64,000 nucleotides of DNA. It comes from Pegoplata infirma. Taxonomy: Eukaryota > Arthropoda > Insecta > Diptera > Anthomyiidae. Below, piece after piece: positions 34,960 to 46,325 of this stretch. The translations under genes and the position numbers were made by a program. Position 1 is the first letter of the stretch. Each line of letters starts with the position of its first letter. Location of the stretch: NCBI GenBank assembly GCA_963921195.1, contig OY992537.1:68564040-68628039 (forward strand). The letters are read 5' to 3'. The notes below the pieces were generated by a model. The model was not told where the DNA came from and ran no database searches. It saw only the letters and a list, made by a program, of their open reading frames with translations.

Positions 34960-35092
34960 GGGCATTGTGGAGGGTATTCATAGATTCGGCCAAGTCGAAT
35001 TTAACTTTTCTACTTGTTTATTTTTAGTACCAAAAGGTACATAAAAATAAAATGTATTTATTCGGCCTTTATATATGTATATCGGTGAAATC

Positions 35093-36347
35093 AAAAAATG
35101 TCAACCAAACCATGTAATCGTGTAATATCTCATACATGGGTTAAAGTATTCGCATATTTTTTAATGTACAACGTCGCATAGATTGGCGTTCTACATAACT
35201 AACAACAATCCGGATACTAGTAAGCTATTTTAAACAAGTTATTTTCATTTTTGTAGGCCAAATGTAAACTCCGTCGCCAGTAACATTTTCAATTTTTAAG
35301 CTTTAACCGGTTATATCTTAAAAACCAATAACCCAAACTCTTAATAATTGACTACATTTTTAAAGAGGGCATGTTGACGTTCTTAAAAAATATTTTTGTA
35401 TAGTCATAACTATCTCTTTTACCCATACAAACACGGCTTCAATTGTGTAACGATTTTTCGACACTTTTTTTAGACATTATGGAACCTGACAATTTTGTTG
35501 TTTTTGACGTATTTTGTTTAGAAAAATAATAGGTTATTGCCCTATTTATTAAACGCGAGGCTATAAAGTATCATTTTGCATCATTGGTTTCAAGTTTGCT
35601 CCCTGCATAATAATTTCCCTTTATGAAAAGCTAAATCATAAATTAAAAATCGAAAAATGCTGTAAACTCCGTCTCCACGTTTACAACAAAACTACTTAGC
35701 GTGCATCTGAAATATCGTCATATTTTGACGTATCTAGTTGACATCTAATGATTTTTTTTCGGAAACCAATTTCCGACAAATAGTTTTCGAAAAAAAGGGC
35801 AAAAAGTGATGAAATGTAAACTCCGTCTCTGTAAACTCCGTCAACTTTTTTTTTTTTTTTTGCAGATTGCATTAAAAAACCTTATGAAGTTGTTAAAACT
35901 GACGCAAATATTAACACTAGTCATTCAAAAAAGTAAAAAAACTTATTTTAACAGAAATAATAATAAATTTTTTTTACATTTTCTTAGCAAAATCCTATTA
36001 AAATAAAAAATAATTGTAAAATCTTTAATAACAAAAACCAGAAAAAAATCCTAATTACAAAAATTGTTAGCAATTACATAAATAAGTGTTTTAAATTACA
36101 ATAAAATGTTTTCAAAGAAAATTCAAAAAATTTAATGTATTTTTCTAAGGTGAATGTAAACTCCGTCACCAAAAAAATCATAAAAATGTCGATAAAATTT
36201 GTTTGAAACAGTTTGTAGAAGAGATCTTTTATAGTTATATTAGTAGTGATGTAACAGATCGATTTTAATAAAAAAATTTACCAAAAATTAAAATTTTTTG
36301 TTTGTACAATTTTGGCTCAAAAACACTGACATTTTTTTATTTCACCC
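35093..36347. mobile_element. 1.25-kb element with GGTGAAAT ends and five TGTAAACTCCGTC boxes
   Basis: Ends are CGGTGAAATCAAAAAATGTC and GACATTTTTTTATTTCACCC. It is absent from the right arm of the surrounding palindrome, which therefore gives its empty site (GTATATATATTCGAG). TGTAAACTCCGTC occurs at about 35263, 35661, 35815, 35830 and 36154, all on the + strand. No long open frame. I do not recognise the family. Confidence 0.8.
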
Positions 36348-36502
36348 ATATATATTCGAGTGGGGATGAAACTGATCAGTACAGACATACTCTGAGATGA
36401 GTAACTTTTTTAAAGCAATAAATTAAAAATACTCTATTATGACAATATCATAAATAGAAATATTTTTGGGCCTCGAACTAGAATAAAACTCTAATCGAAT
36501 AT

Positions 36503-38458
36503 ATATGGGGCATTCCATGTGAAATCGGACACTTTGAAAAACTTTTTTTTTAGATTTTCCCAATTTGTTTACAGTTTTTAGTACCCTTCGAAAACTCCTT
36601 CGTGGAAAACTTTCAGATTTTTTTGATGACCCGTTCAAAAGATATCGAATTTTAAAAAATTGGTAGTTTGTTCCTTTACTCAAACTTCTTTTAATCATAA
36701 CTTCTTCAATAATGGTCCAAATTTCAATTTTTTTTTTTCAAAATTTTTGTTTTTTTACGTACCTTTTTAAAAAAAAATTTCAAAAAATTCTTAAAAGCGC
36801 TCTAGTATGCGATTTTTAAGTTTCAAAATTTAAATCTCATTTTTGAAAATGTTTGTACTCTTCGATTTTTTTGAAATTTTTTTGTGTAAAACTTCTATCA
36901 ATTCTACAAATTTTTTGCCCAGGAGGATCGTGGGATAACGATTATTACTATTTTTTAAAATTTTTTGAAAAAATTTTATTGCAATTTTCCAATCTTAAAA
37001 TCATTTCTACTGCTCCAATGGTGCGTCATAGAGGGGTCCTTTATAAGACCGACCCCCATTAATTTTTACGTCTTAACATTTCTTTGGAACAAACTAATAC
37101 CCTATCTCCAATTTCTAAGGGGGCTCCCACACAAAACGACATTTTTTAAAATTTGTTCCAATCGCTCTAACTGCCCTAATAGTGCCCTTAGAGCAACAAA
37201 ATGTATGACCGACCCACAATATTTTTTTAGTCCAAACATTTTTTCTGAACACACCTACCCTCTATCTTTAACTGTTAAGGTGGTCCCCACACAATTTTTT
37301 TTATTTTTTGTAAATTTGTTTTAAGCAATCAGCTTCTACCGGCCCAATGGTGCGTCCAAGAGGGGTCATTAGTGAAACCGACCCCCACTTATTTTTACCC
37401 TACAACATTTTTTCAAAACATACCTATGCCCTATCTCCACTCCCTAAGTAGGCTCCCATACAAAATTACATTTTTATAAAATTTGCTCCAACTGTTATTT
37501 GTATGGGAGCTACTTAGGGAGTGGAGAAATGGCGTAGGTATGTTTTGAAAAAATGTTGTAGGGTAAAAATAAGTGGGGGTCGGTCTCACTAATGACCCCT
37601 CTTGGACGCACCATTGGGCCGGTAGAAGCTGATGAAATAAAACAAATTTACAAAAAATAAAAAAAAAATGTATGGGGACCACCTTAACAGTTAAAGATAG
37701 AGGGTAGGTGTGTTCAGAAAAAATGTTTGGACTAAAAAAATATTGTGGGTCGGTCATACATTTTGTTGCTCTAAGGGCACTATTAGGGCAGTTAGAGCGG
37801 TTGGAACAAATTTTTAAAAATGTCGTTTTGTGTGGGAGCCCTCTTAGAAATTGGAGATAGGGTATTAGTTTGTTCCAAAGAAATGTTAAGACGTAAAAAT
37901 TAATGGGGATCGGTCTTATAAAGGACCCCTCTATGACGCACCATTGGAGCAGTAGAAATGATTTTAAGATTGGAAAATTGCAATAAAATTTTTTCAAAAA
38001 ATTTTAAAAAATAGTAATAATCGTTATCCCACGATCCTCCTGGGCAAAAAATTTGTAGAATTGATAGAAGTTTTACACAAAAAAATTTCAAAAAAATCGA
38101 AGAGTACAAACATTTTCAAAAATGAGATTTAAATTTTGAAACTTAAAAATCGCATACTAGAGCGCTTTTAAGATTTTTTTGGGATTTTTTTTTTAAAAGT
38201 ATGTAAAAAACAAAAATTTTGAAAAAAAAAAATTTGAAATTCGGACCATTATTGAAGAAGTTATGATTAAAAGAAGTTTGAGTAAAGGAACAAATAACCA
38301 ATTTTTAAAAATTCGATATCTTTTGAACGGGTCATCAAAAAAATCTGAAAATTTACCACGAAGGAGTTTTCGAAGGGTACTAAAAACTGTAAACAAATTG
38401 GGAAAATCTAAAAAAAAAGTTTTTCAAAGTGTCCGATTTCACATGGAATGCCCCATAT
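36503..38458. mobile_element. Foldback element 2, near-identical to element 1
   Basis: Same tips (ATATGGGGCATTCC), same three-subrepeat arms and same centre (TTTATAAAATTTGCTCCAAC) as 28277-30234. Length is 1956 against 1958 bp. It forms the core of the larger palindrome. The 188-codon minus frame at 37431-37997 is a palindrome artefact. Confidence 0.9.
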
Positions 38459-38676
38459 ATATTCGATTAGAGTTTTATTCTAGTTCGAGGCCCAAAAATA
38501 TTTCTATTTATGATATTGTCATAATAGAGTATTTTTAATTTATTGCTTTAAAAAAGTTACTCATCTCAGAGTATGTCTGTACTGATCAGTTTCATCCCCA
38601 CTCGAATATATATACATATATAAAGGCCGAATAAATACATTTTATTTTTATGTACCTTTTGGTACTACAAATAAAA

Positions 38677-39684
38677 ACAAGTAGAAAAGTTAAATTCGAC
38701 TTTGCCGAATCTATGAATACCCTCCACAATGCATTTTTTTTAAGGATAGTACATTTTTTAACGTGAAAATTTTATCAATTTTGATTAGAAATATTTTATT
38801 TTGAGTAAAAAACAATTTTTTTTGTCATTTTTTTTTTTTAAAAAAAGAAAAATTGCAAAATTTTTTTTTTTGAGTGTAAAATTTTTTTCGAGTGTAATGT
38901 TTTTTTAACTGTAAAAATATTTCTGAGTGAATGCACGTACGTATGTACACAAAATATTGTCACTTTTGTAAAAAAAAAAACAAATTTTTTTTTGTGTAAA
39001 ATTTTTTTTGAGTGTAAAATTTTTTTCGAGTGTAATTTTTAAGTTACCAATGCTTTTAAAACTAAACAAGTTTAAAAAGCATTGCTTTAAAATTAAACAA
39101 GTTTAAAAAGCATTGTTAAGTTACCACCAATGCTTTTAAAACTTGTTAAACACGTGGCATTTAAGATGAAACAAATCTGAAATTCAGGGGTTTGCTTATA
39201 ACTTTTGAGCCACTGGACCGATTGAGCTGAAATTTAAAACCAAACAGACTTGGGGAACGACAAAGATATATAACACGTTTCAGTACCCTCAGAATTGTCT
39301 TTAGAAAGTTAGAGTGGTTTTAATCCCGTAAATTCGCAAAATACCCTTGCCGAAATTTACTCTTTTGCTCATAACTTTTGAACCACTGGACCGATTTCGC
39401 TGGATTGCAATACCAACCTGACCCGGTAAATGGATAACATATATGTCAAACTTCAGGAGCCTCCATAAAGTCTTTCAAAAGTTAGCGTGTTTTCAACGGA
39501 CAGACAGACAGACGGACGGACGGACGGACGGACGGACGGACGGACATCACTAGATCGACTTAAAATCGATCAAGGATCATGAATATATATACTTTATGGG
39601 GTCCTAGACCAATATTTCGATGTGTTACAAACGGAATGACAATCTTATATATACCCTCTATCACTAGAGTGGAGGGTATAAAAA
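38677..39684 (+). mobile_element. Mini-me type A, plus orientation
   Basis: ACAAGTAGAAAAGTTAAATTC head with TTCGACTTTGCCGAA, body with AACTTTTGAACCACTGGACC, microsatellite at 39497-39545, tail ACTTTATGGGGTCCTAGACC...GGAGGGTATAAAAA. Right arm counterpart of 33255-35019. Confidence 0.75.
39497..39545. repeat. (GACA)n(GACG)n microsatellite
   Basis: Three GACA and about eight GACG units within the mini-me at 38677. Confidence 0.95.
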
Positions 39685-39968
39685 CAACATTTAAACACAA
39701 AGTTTAGTACGACTTATCCTACCAACACTATTGTTTGGTTAGGTACTGTTGTTATTGTAAAATAACAGCAACACATATATTAATAATTACCGATGGTGAT
39801 TTAGTATATACAATTTTTGCTTTAAAAGAGTTATTTTTGTTGGAAAACAGATTTCGGACCTTCATAATAGCATTTCTCGTATAACTTGTGAAATATATCA
39901 AATATTATGTCTGATTTGATGTTTGATTGACCAACGATGATTCTCTAAAGTCTGCTGAAGATTCCTTA

Positions 39969-40107
39969 GTGGGGATGAAACTGATCAGTACAGACATACT
40001 CTGAGATGAGTAACTTTTTTAAAGCAATAAATTAAAAATACTCTATTATGACAATATCATAAATATAAATATTTTTGGGCCTCGAACTAGAATAAAACTC
40101 TAATCGA
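39969..40107. repeat. Solo copy of the palindrome-flanking unit
   Basis: GGGGATGAAACTGATCAGTA through AATAAAACTCTAATCG matches 36360-36500 in the same orientation and the mirrored 38460-38600. Here it has no foldback attached. Confidence 0.75.
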
Positions 40108-40109
40108 AT

Positions 40110-40403
40110 ATATATACATTTTTGAAAATAATAACTTATTGAAGCCAAATCCGGACACGAACGATCCACCATTTGATAGGCCTTTGCAGAACCTTTTGAT
40201 CTGAATAAAATGTTCATGTAGTTTGAAATGTGAAAAATCATCAAAACACGAAAAAAATACCATTTTCTCCTTCCCTTTTGACCCGATAAATGTGAGATTA
40301 GGCAGCTAAGAAAAACAGGTAACTCTTATTTTCCTCCCCTCTTTCCCATATGCAAGTTTAAAAGCCATCGGTTGGTGCCCTATAAAAGACCTCCCTTGTA
40401 AGT
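40110..40403. repeat. Right part of a 7932-type MITE
   Basis: GAAGCC...GGACACGA, AAATGTTCAT, GGTAACTCTTATTTTCC and TCGGTTGGTGCCCT match 8150-8420. Probable partner of 33065-33260. Confidence 0.55.
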
Positions 40404-40409
40404 CAAGGA

Positions 40410-42270
40410 CATAAACAACATTACATATTCCATAAGACATATCTTATATAAAAAAAGTTTAAAACTGTCACATCTTGACAATTAAAATGTCTCTGATTTT
40501 TAATGCCTTGTTATCATCTCAAAAGTTTTCCTTTCACTTTAAAGTTTTCTTACGTTTTATATCTTTTTAAATTATTTTACAATACTCTAGAGTATTTAAA
40601 AGACATTCATCCCACATCTTTCTACTTGAACATCATCCCATCACAATTTTAATTGTCCACTGTAATTTTATGGCTTTTAATTTAAAAATAAAGAACAACA
40701 AAAGTATATAAAATTGCCAACTCAAATGACATTATGTTAATTTGAATGTTTAGATTGTTATACCGAATTCTTATACTTTTAACAACAATGACATGATTTT
40801 AACTGTCATTTTGTTAATTTAATGAAATCACTTGTTAAGCTTCGTTGAAGCGAGAACTAAGTTTGAATAATAAATCGGGTGGTAAGGTTTTGGAGGAAGA
40901 ATTTTAAATTGTTTTAGTTAAAGTATATTTAAGAAAAATAAGCAAAATTTTTGAAGATTTCAAATAAGGTCAAATTGCAAATTCCTAATTCGATATCGGT
41001 TTGTTGATTAACTAAAAGTTTTGATAACTTTAAAAAAGTACAAACTTTTGTTAGTTATCCTGTTGTATTAATTTTATGGCATTTTAAACCTCAATTCCCT
41101 TTTTAATCGTTTAAAATCCTTTCTTTACATGTGTTTATCCAATGGTAAAACTCATGTAACCCTTTAACCATAGACAAAAAAAAAAAGTTGTCTTAAATAA
41201 CCCCACAAAAACATTTAAAATCAACATAGACGTTTATTCAGCTGAATGACATATTTTTATTTCACATATACATATATAGAGTGGCCAGATTATAAAACAA
41301 TTAAAGATTAAGTGTATGAAAAAGTTAAATTTAACGGCGAGTTATTTTATAACGGAGCATTGAGTAATCCAGCCTAAGTCGTATTCTTTCATTATTCTGT
41401 ACAAAAATGTTTATTTGAGAAATATTTTTGACTAAGAAAAATTTTGCAATCTTTAAATGGGTCAATCAATGCTTTGACAAAAATTTTTGTTATTTTAATA
41501 CATTCGAATTACAAATTTTCAACATACCAGAATTTTTTCGCTTTAATTTATTTGAATAGATTAATTCAAAAATATACAAAATAATCGGGTTTTACTTTTT
41601 TTTTTATTGTTGGCAACATATTCCCAGGAAAATTTCTTGGAAAAAACTCCTGGTTTAATAGATTCTTGAATATATTCTACCGTAATTACAAACAAATTTT
41701 CTATGTAAATTGTTTTTCAAAAAAACTACTTGCTCTAAAAAACGATTGCTTTTGGGGCAATTTCAAACAAAAATCATTGATTCTGGAATGTTAAGTAGAA
41801 CCGGTTGCAGGGTAATATGATGCGTTGCTGGGTTGGAAAGCAAAAAAATATTTTTTTTTGATAATTTTGACATTAGCTTACAATTCATTTGTTAAATCAA
41901 TCATTATTTTGATTGACTATAAATAAAAATTGATAACATTTTTTATCAAAAAATGTTTGATTGAAAAAATTTTCAATCAATCATCAACAATTTGATGATT
42001 GGTATAACAATTTTTTTAATTGTAGGAATTTCAATCAAAAAATTTATTGAAACCGTGTTTTTGTTGATTGAAATTCGTTTAAATTTTTTTCTGTGTTTTA
42101 AGTTAACTAACAATTTAGGTTTCAAAAGAATTGGACATTATGTGACGAAGCTATTTTCGAAAAACTGGACTAGGATCGGGAAAAATTAAAAATTTCGCTA
42201 TTCAAATGGACATAAATCAGAAAATAAAAGAGATGACGACTACTTCTAGCATTATTTTTTAGGCGTTTAC
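40410..42270. other. AT-rich intergenic, no feature seen
   Basis: No gene or repeat family recognised. TTGATTGA/AATCAAT words cluster near 41870-42070, perhaps a further decayed MITE. Confidence 0.5.
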
Positions 42271-42633
42271 TACACTCAAAATAATTTGTAGGCAAAAACA
42301 AATGAAAAACGTATTTAAAACAAGTGAAAAAACATTTAAAAAACCATCCCAGTAATTGTTAATTTGTTTTAACAAACATCATCATTTATTTTTTACTGTT
42401 AATAAATTGTCTAAGGAAAATAATATTGAACATTTAAAAATAACTTTACTTTCGTTTATTTTAACCAACATATTCGAAAAAATAACCTACGAAAACATTA
42501 AAAATTTATGATTGTACTTACAAATTCAAAAAAGAAATACCTACGAAAACATTAAAAATTAATGATTTCGTAGGTTATTTTTAAAATTTTACTTTTGAAT
42601 TTTATTTTAAAAAATATTTAATAAAATTTTTTG

Positions 42634-42705
42634 GGGAATCGAACCCGCAATCAACTACATTCTGGCCAGACACTCTTCACATCGTGCCAAAGTCACTTGA
42701 TACAA
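42634..42705 (-). repeat. tRNA-like segment inside MITE copy 1
   Basis: Read on the minus strand: a D-arm-like TTTGGCACGATGTGAAGAGTG, then GCGGGTTCGATTCCCC, a perfect box B / T-arm. Spacing fits a tRNA, but the acceptor stem is not evident, so I call it a tRNA-derived pol III promoter region and not a gene. Confidence 0.5.
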
Positions 42706-42920
42706 ACATGTTCTTGTATTTCTATAAATATTTTTTTGAATTTGTCTACAAAAAAATAACGAACACAAATAGGTAAAAACTAATGACTTTTCTTTAAAAA
42801 ATGCCAACTATTTAAAAAAAATAACGTAAACAAATCATTAAAAATTAAAGAAGAATCAGTTATTTTTACCTACAGAACAAAAATAAATTACTTTTAAAAT
42901 TGAATGCTAGTGAAAGTCTT

Positions 42921-44066
42921 TAGACTTGCGCTTAATCGTTCAATTGAGTGAGCGCTCATTTTCGTTCATTTCAGATAAAAAACCTAGTTCGTTCATCTAG
43001 TTCAATCGCTCTTTTGTGGTCTTCGTTCAACAGTTCGTGAACGAATCATTTTGATCATGTCTGTTTGTCGTTCATATAGTTCAAATCGGTCAGTTTTTGT
43101 TTTCGTTCAACAGTTCAACAGTTCGTGAACGAATCATTTTGATCATGTCTGTTTTTTTGGCTTTCGTTCAAAAAATTCAAAAATGTTGAATAAAAACATG
43201 AATTTAAAAAAAATATACAATCTTTGTAAAAAAGACATAAATGCTTAGAAAATTTGCTAAAAAAGTAGATAAAACTAACGCATAATGACAAAATTAACAA
43301 AAAACAAGTAAAAAAAGTTAAATTCGGCCTTGCCGAATGTAGTGATACCCTCCACAATTTCAAAAAGATTATTGCAAACAACTTTATTTAAAAGGAAATT
43401 ACTTTTGAAAAAAAATTTCCGCGAAAAAAAATTTTGGTAAAAAAAAAAATCCGCAATATTTTTCTTCTTTTGTCAAAAAATATGTTCGTACTTGTTTAAA
43501 TACCATTTGTGCTCAATTATGTTCACATATGTCAACCAGAAGCCGAATTAGAGCATTTTGTATTTTTAGGTTATGTTGAATGTACTGAAATTTTTGAGGT
43601 GTGCTTACATTTTCGTTCATAACTTTTGAACCGCTGAACCGATATCGCTCAAATGCAATACCAAACTTCTCGGGAGAACTTCCAATATATATGTTAAGTT
43701 TCAGTCATCTCTGTGCAATATTTTGTCCGCGAGAGCATTTTCCTCAGACAGACAGACAGACGGACATCGCTAGAATGTCTTAAAATCGATTGGGCATCAT
43801 GAATATATATACTTTATGGGGTCCCAGACCGATATTTCGATGAGTTACAAACGGAATGACAAACTTATATGTACCCTCTATCACTAAGTGGAGGGTATAA
43901 AAAAAAAAAATTGAACGACCGAACTGAAAGATCAAAATGAAATAATGACCAATTGTGCTGAATGAACGAAAAGACCTTAAAGAGCGCAAATGAACGAACT
44001 AGATTTACCGCTGAGTTAAGTGAATAGTTCAATTGAACTAGTTCGTTTGTGAAAGACACAACTCTA
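42921..44066. mobile_element. hAT-type non-autonomous element, 8-bp duplication
   Basis: TAGACTTGCG...CACAACTCTA flanked by AAAGTCTT at 42913-42920 and 44067-44074. MITE copy 2 has a single AAAGTCTT near 52517, an exact empty site. Subterminal regions iterate TTCGTTCA/TGAACGAA. It contains a mini-me element but no transposase. Confidence 0.9.
43303..43905 (+). mobile_element. Mini-me type A nested in the hAT-type element
   Basis: Head ACAAGTAAAAAAAGTTAAATTC with TTCGGCCTTGCCGAA, a short CAGACAGACAGACGG tract, and the tail ending GGAGGGTATAAAAA. Third layer of a three-deep nest. Confidence 0.75.
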
Positions 44067-44229
44067 AAAGTCTTTATTTTTTATCTTGTTATTTTTGAAA
44101 CAAAGATCATAAGTATTCATTTTATAAAACTGAACATTGAACAAATGTTTTTTCATTTAAAAACGACAGAACGTTAAACCTTTTAAATAAACTACAAACA
44201 GTAAATGATATAATGTTTTGAGTGTAGGC

Positions 44230-44975
44230 TTTGTAAAAATCCAAATTTAATAAAAATCGGATAATAAAAAACAAATTAGCAAGCTTTGTGTGCAAAAGGG
44301 GTCCTACTTTAGGGGCTCCTGCCCCTATTGGACGTGTAGGTCCACCGTCCAAACTTAAGCTCGAAATTACGTTAGCTATAACCGGTATAAATTTCACTGC
44401 AATCGGTCCAGTACTTAAAGAATGGCCGAATTGTGGGCGTTTATACAGAAATTTAAAAAAGATTTTTTAAACTAATTAAAAGATTACAACTAACTCGTAT
44501 TTTTAACAATACAAAAATTGCAAAAATCTGGTCACCTTAATATTCGCATTCATGTCAGTTTCAATAGAGAAGTCGTAGTTTGATTCAACATGTCTATTTG
44601 ACTGTTAGTCCGTCTGTCTGACTTCCTTTTAAATAAGCGAATTAACTACTATGACTATGTTAAAAAGCATTTGATGTTATTCTGACTTTAATATTATTAA
44701 CGTACAAGTACTTAAGTATACGAATTCCATATGTATAACATATGAAATGATAACACTGTTCAACACGAAAATGTATTTGGCTTCGGAGCAAAACAAAAAA
44801 AGTACACTAATAGAAGACCACACTCCCAAAGGATATTGGTCACGTAATTACAGTTTTTTGATGGCCCACTGAAGTTTTTTGAAAGACGTGTGGAACAAGT
44901 GAAATAAATGATGTAAATATTTTTTGGAGCTAAGTAATGTTTTTAGATGTCTTCAGTAAAATTTTATGGTGCTTA
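44230..44975. other. Intergenic, no feature seen
   Basis: A short GC-richer patch (44290-44430) gives a 60-codon plus frame with no recognisable domain; no support for a gene. Confidence 0.5.
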
Positions 44976-45607
44976 CACAGAAAAAAGTATGGGGGAAAAA
45001 ATTTTGAGTAATCACTTGTTTAAATTAAAACAAAAATTGAGTAATTTTTTAATTGATGCAATTAAAAATTTACTCAAAAGTTTTTAAACCAATTTAAGTA
45101 AATAATTTAGTAAAAATTTAATAATTTCAAATTCTGATTAATTTTTATTAAAAAATAAAAATTGCTTTAAAATATTATATTTTGAGTAGGTTTATTCTAG
45201 CTCGAGGTCATTATTTTCTTTACTAATTAACACTATGATATTCTCATAGAATAACTTTCAAGAAAATTAATTAATAAAGAAAATAATGACCTCGACCTAG
45301 AATAAACCTACACGTTTGTTTTGTAAAAAAATGTGAAACTTTCTTAATTTAAAAAAAAAATTATAAATTTTTAGTAAATTATTACTTGATATAATTAAAT
45401 ACTTAATTGAAAAAGAAAAAAAACGAAAAGTTCTGAGTAAAGTTTCAATTGTGTCGATTAAAAATTAACTCAAATTTTTTGGCATATTTAATAAACTTTT
45501 ATTAAAAGTTTACTCAACACTATTAAATCGTTTACTAGTGCAAAATTGAGTAATTTTTTACTCAATAGTATAAAAAATTTACTCAATTTTTTTTTTATTT
45601 TTTTGTG
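44976..45607. mobile_element. GAGTAAATTTTTAAT-word MITE, copy 3 (reverse)
   Basis: Opens CACAGAAAAAAGTATGG after TA and iterates AATTTTTACTCAA. The right tip is eroded (TTTTTTTGTG). It is opposite in orientation to 24824 and 25797 and carries a nested palindrome. Confidence 0.7.
45187..45310. mobile_element. 124-bp palindromic MITE nested in copy 3
   Basis: TAGGTTTATTCTAGCTCGAG pairs with CTCGACCTAGAATAAACCTA at the other end. The TTTATTCTAG(C/T)TCGAGG word also occurs near 11530 and beside foldback element 2 (36475, 38475). Confidence 0.75.
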
Positions 45608-45962
45608 GACTTCCTTACAACATTTTTATCATCCAAATCTCATTTTAAGGGGAAATTTTAGACCTTTTTAAAAAAAAACGGCTGAAAATGTTGAAATTGT
45701 TTTACAATTATTATTGGCGTCAAATTTCACATGCTGTCGTCAAAGGCTTAAAGTGCTTAAAAATGGAAAGATATTAAGTAACAATTTTTTTTTCTTTTCC
45801 CTTGGCCTAAGTAGTATTGAATAAGTCTAAAAACTTGTTTAATATACTTATATAAGGGGTCATTTTTAAACCTTTAAAAAAAAAAATACCTAAAACTATT
45901 TTAAAAAAGGCATTTAATTGGTTAAAATGTTATACAAATATTTTGTGCATCAAATTTCACTA

Positions 45963-46200
45963 AACTCAAAATAACAACCCTGTTAAATTACAGAAAAACT
46001 CTGCTAACTTAACAAAGTACACCATACCTTTCCATCTAGCAACATTTTTTGGTAGTTTTACTTCAAAACTCTGTAAAATGATTTTGACAAAAAAAAATGT
46101 TAGTTTGCAGAGTTTCTAGTACAATATTGGTTAAATGAAACACCATTTAGCAAAGAAAAACTCTGTAAATTTACAGAGTTTTGTAAAATGCGTTTGATGC
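45963..46200. repeat. CTCTGT-word MITE, truncated copy
   Basis: AACTCAAAATAACAACCCTG start, then CTCTGTAAA/TTTACAGAG words, cut off where the tandem duplication joins (about 46205). Full relative at 48085-48795. Confidence 0.65.
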
Positions 46201-46325
46201 AACCATTATAAAAGTCAAAAAACTTGTTTAAATATACTTGTAAAACAAAAGTGATTCTTTTCTTATTTTAAGGGTTTATTTTTAAACCTTTTTTCAAAAA
46301 AAAAAATACCTAAAACTATTTTAAA

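Larger units (their letters stand above)
33255..35019 (-). mobile_element. Mini-me type A, minus orientation, split
   Basis: Tail and body at 33255-34095, head at 34960-35019 (complement of ACAAGTAGAAAAGTTAAATTC). The (GTCY)n tract lies at 33400-33473. A plus-orientation copy of the same family is inserted at 34096-34959. Confidence 0.7.
33255..39692. repeat. 6.4-kb nested palindrome
   Basis: Reading outward from the centre near 37480, the arms match in order: foldback element 2, a 130-bp unit (AAACTGATCAGTACAGACAT), CCTTTATATATGTATAT / GTACCTTTTGGTAC, then a mini-me type A in opposite orientation. ATGTTGTTTTT-like sequence is at both outer ends. The left arm is longer only because of insertions at 34096-34959 and 35093-36347; without them the arms are about 2.1 and 2.2 kb. 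Confidence 0.85.
42273..44224. mobile_element. MITE with tRNA-like segment, copy 1, TA target, interrupted
   Basis: Opens CACTCAAAATAATTTGTAGG and ends ATATAATGTTTTGAGTG, with TA on both sides. Copy 2 at 51866-52678 aligns end to end apart from the hAT-like insertion at 42921-44066. Carries a tRNA-shaped segment at 42634-42705 on the minus strand. Confidence 0.85.

Noticed and set aside
42634..42705. A true tRNA gene
   Set aside because: Box A, box B and the D-arm are tRNA-like, but no acceptor stem pairs and the segment recurs inside a mobile element.
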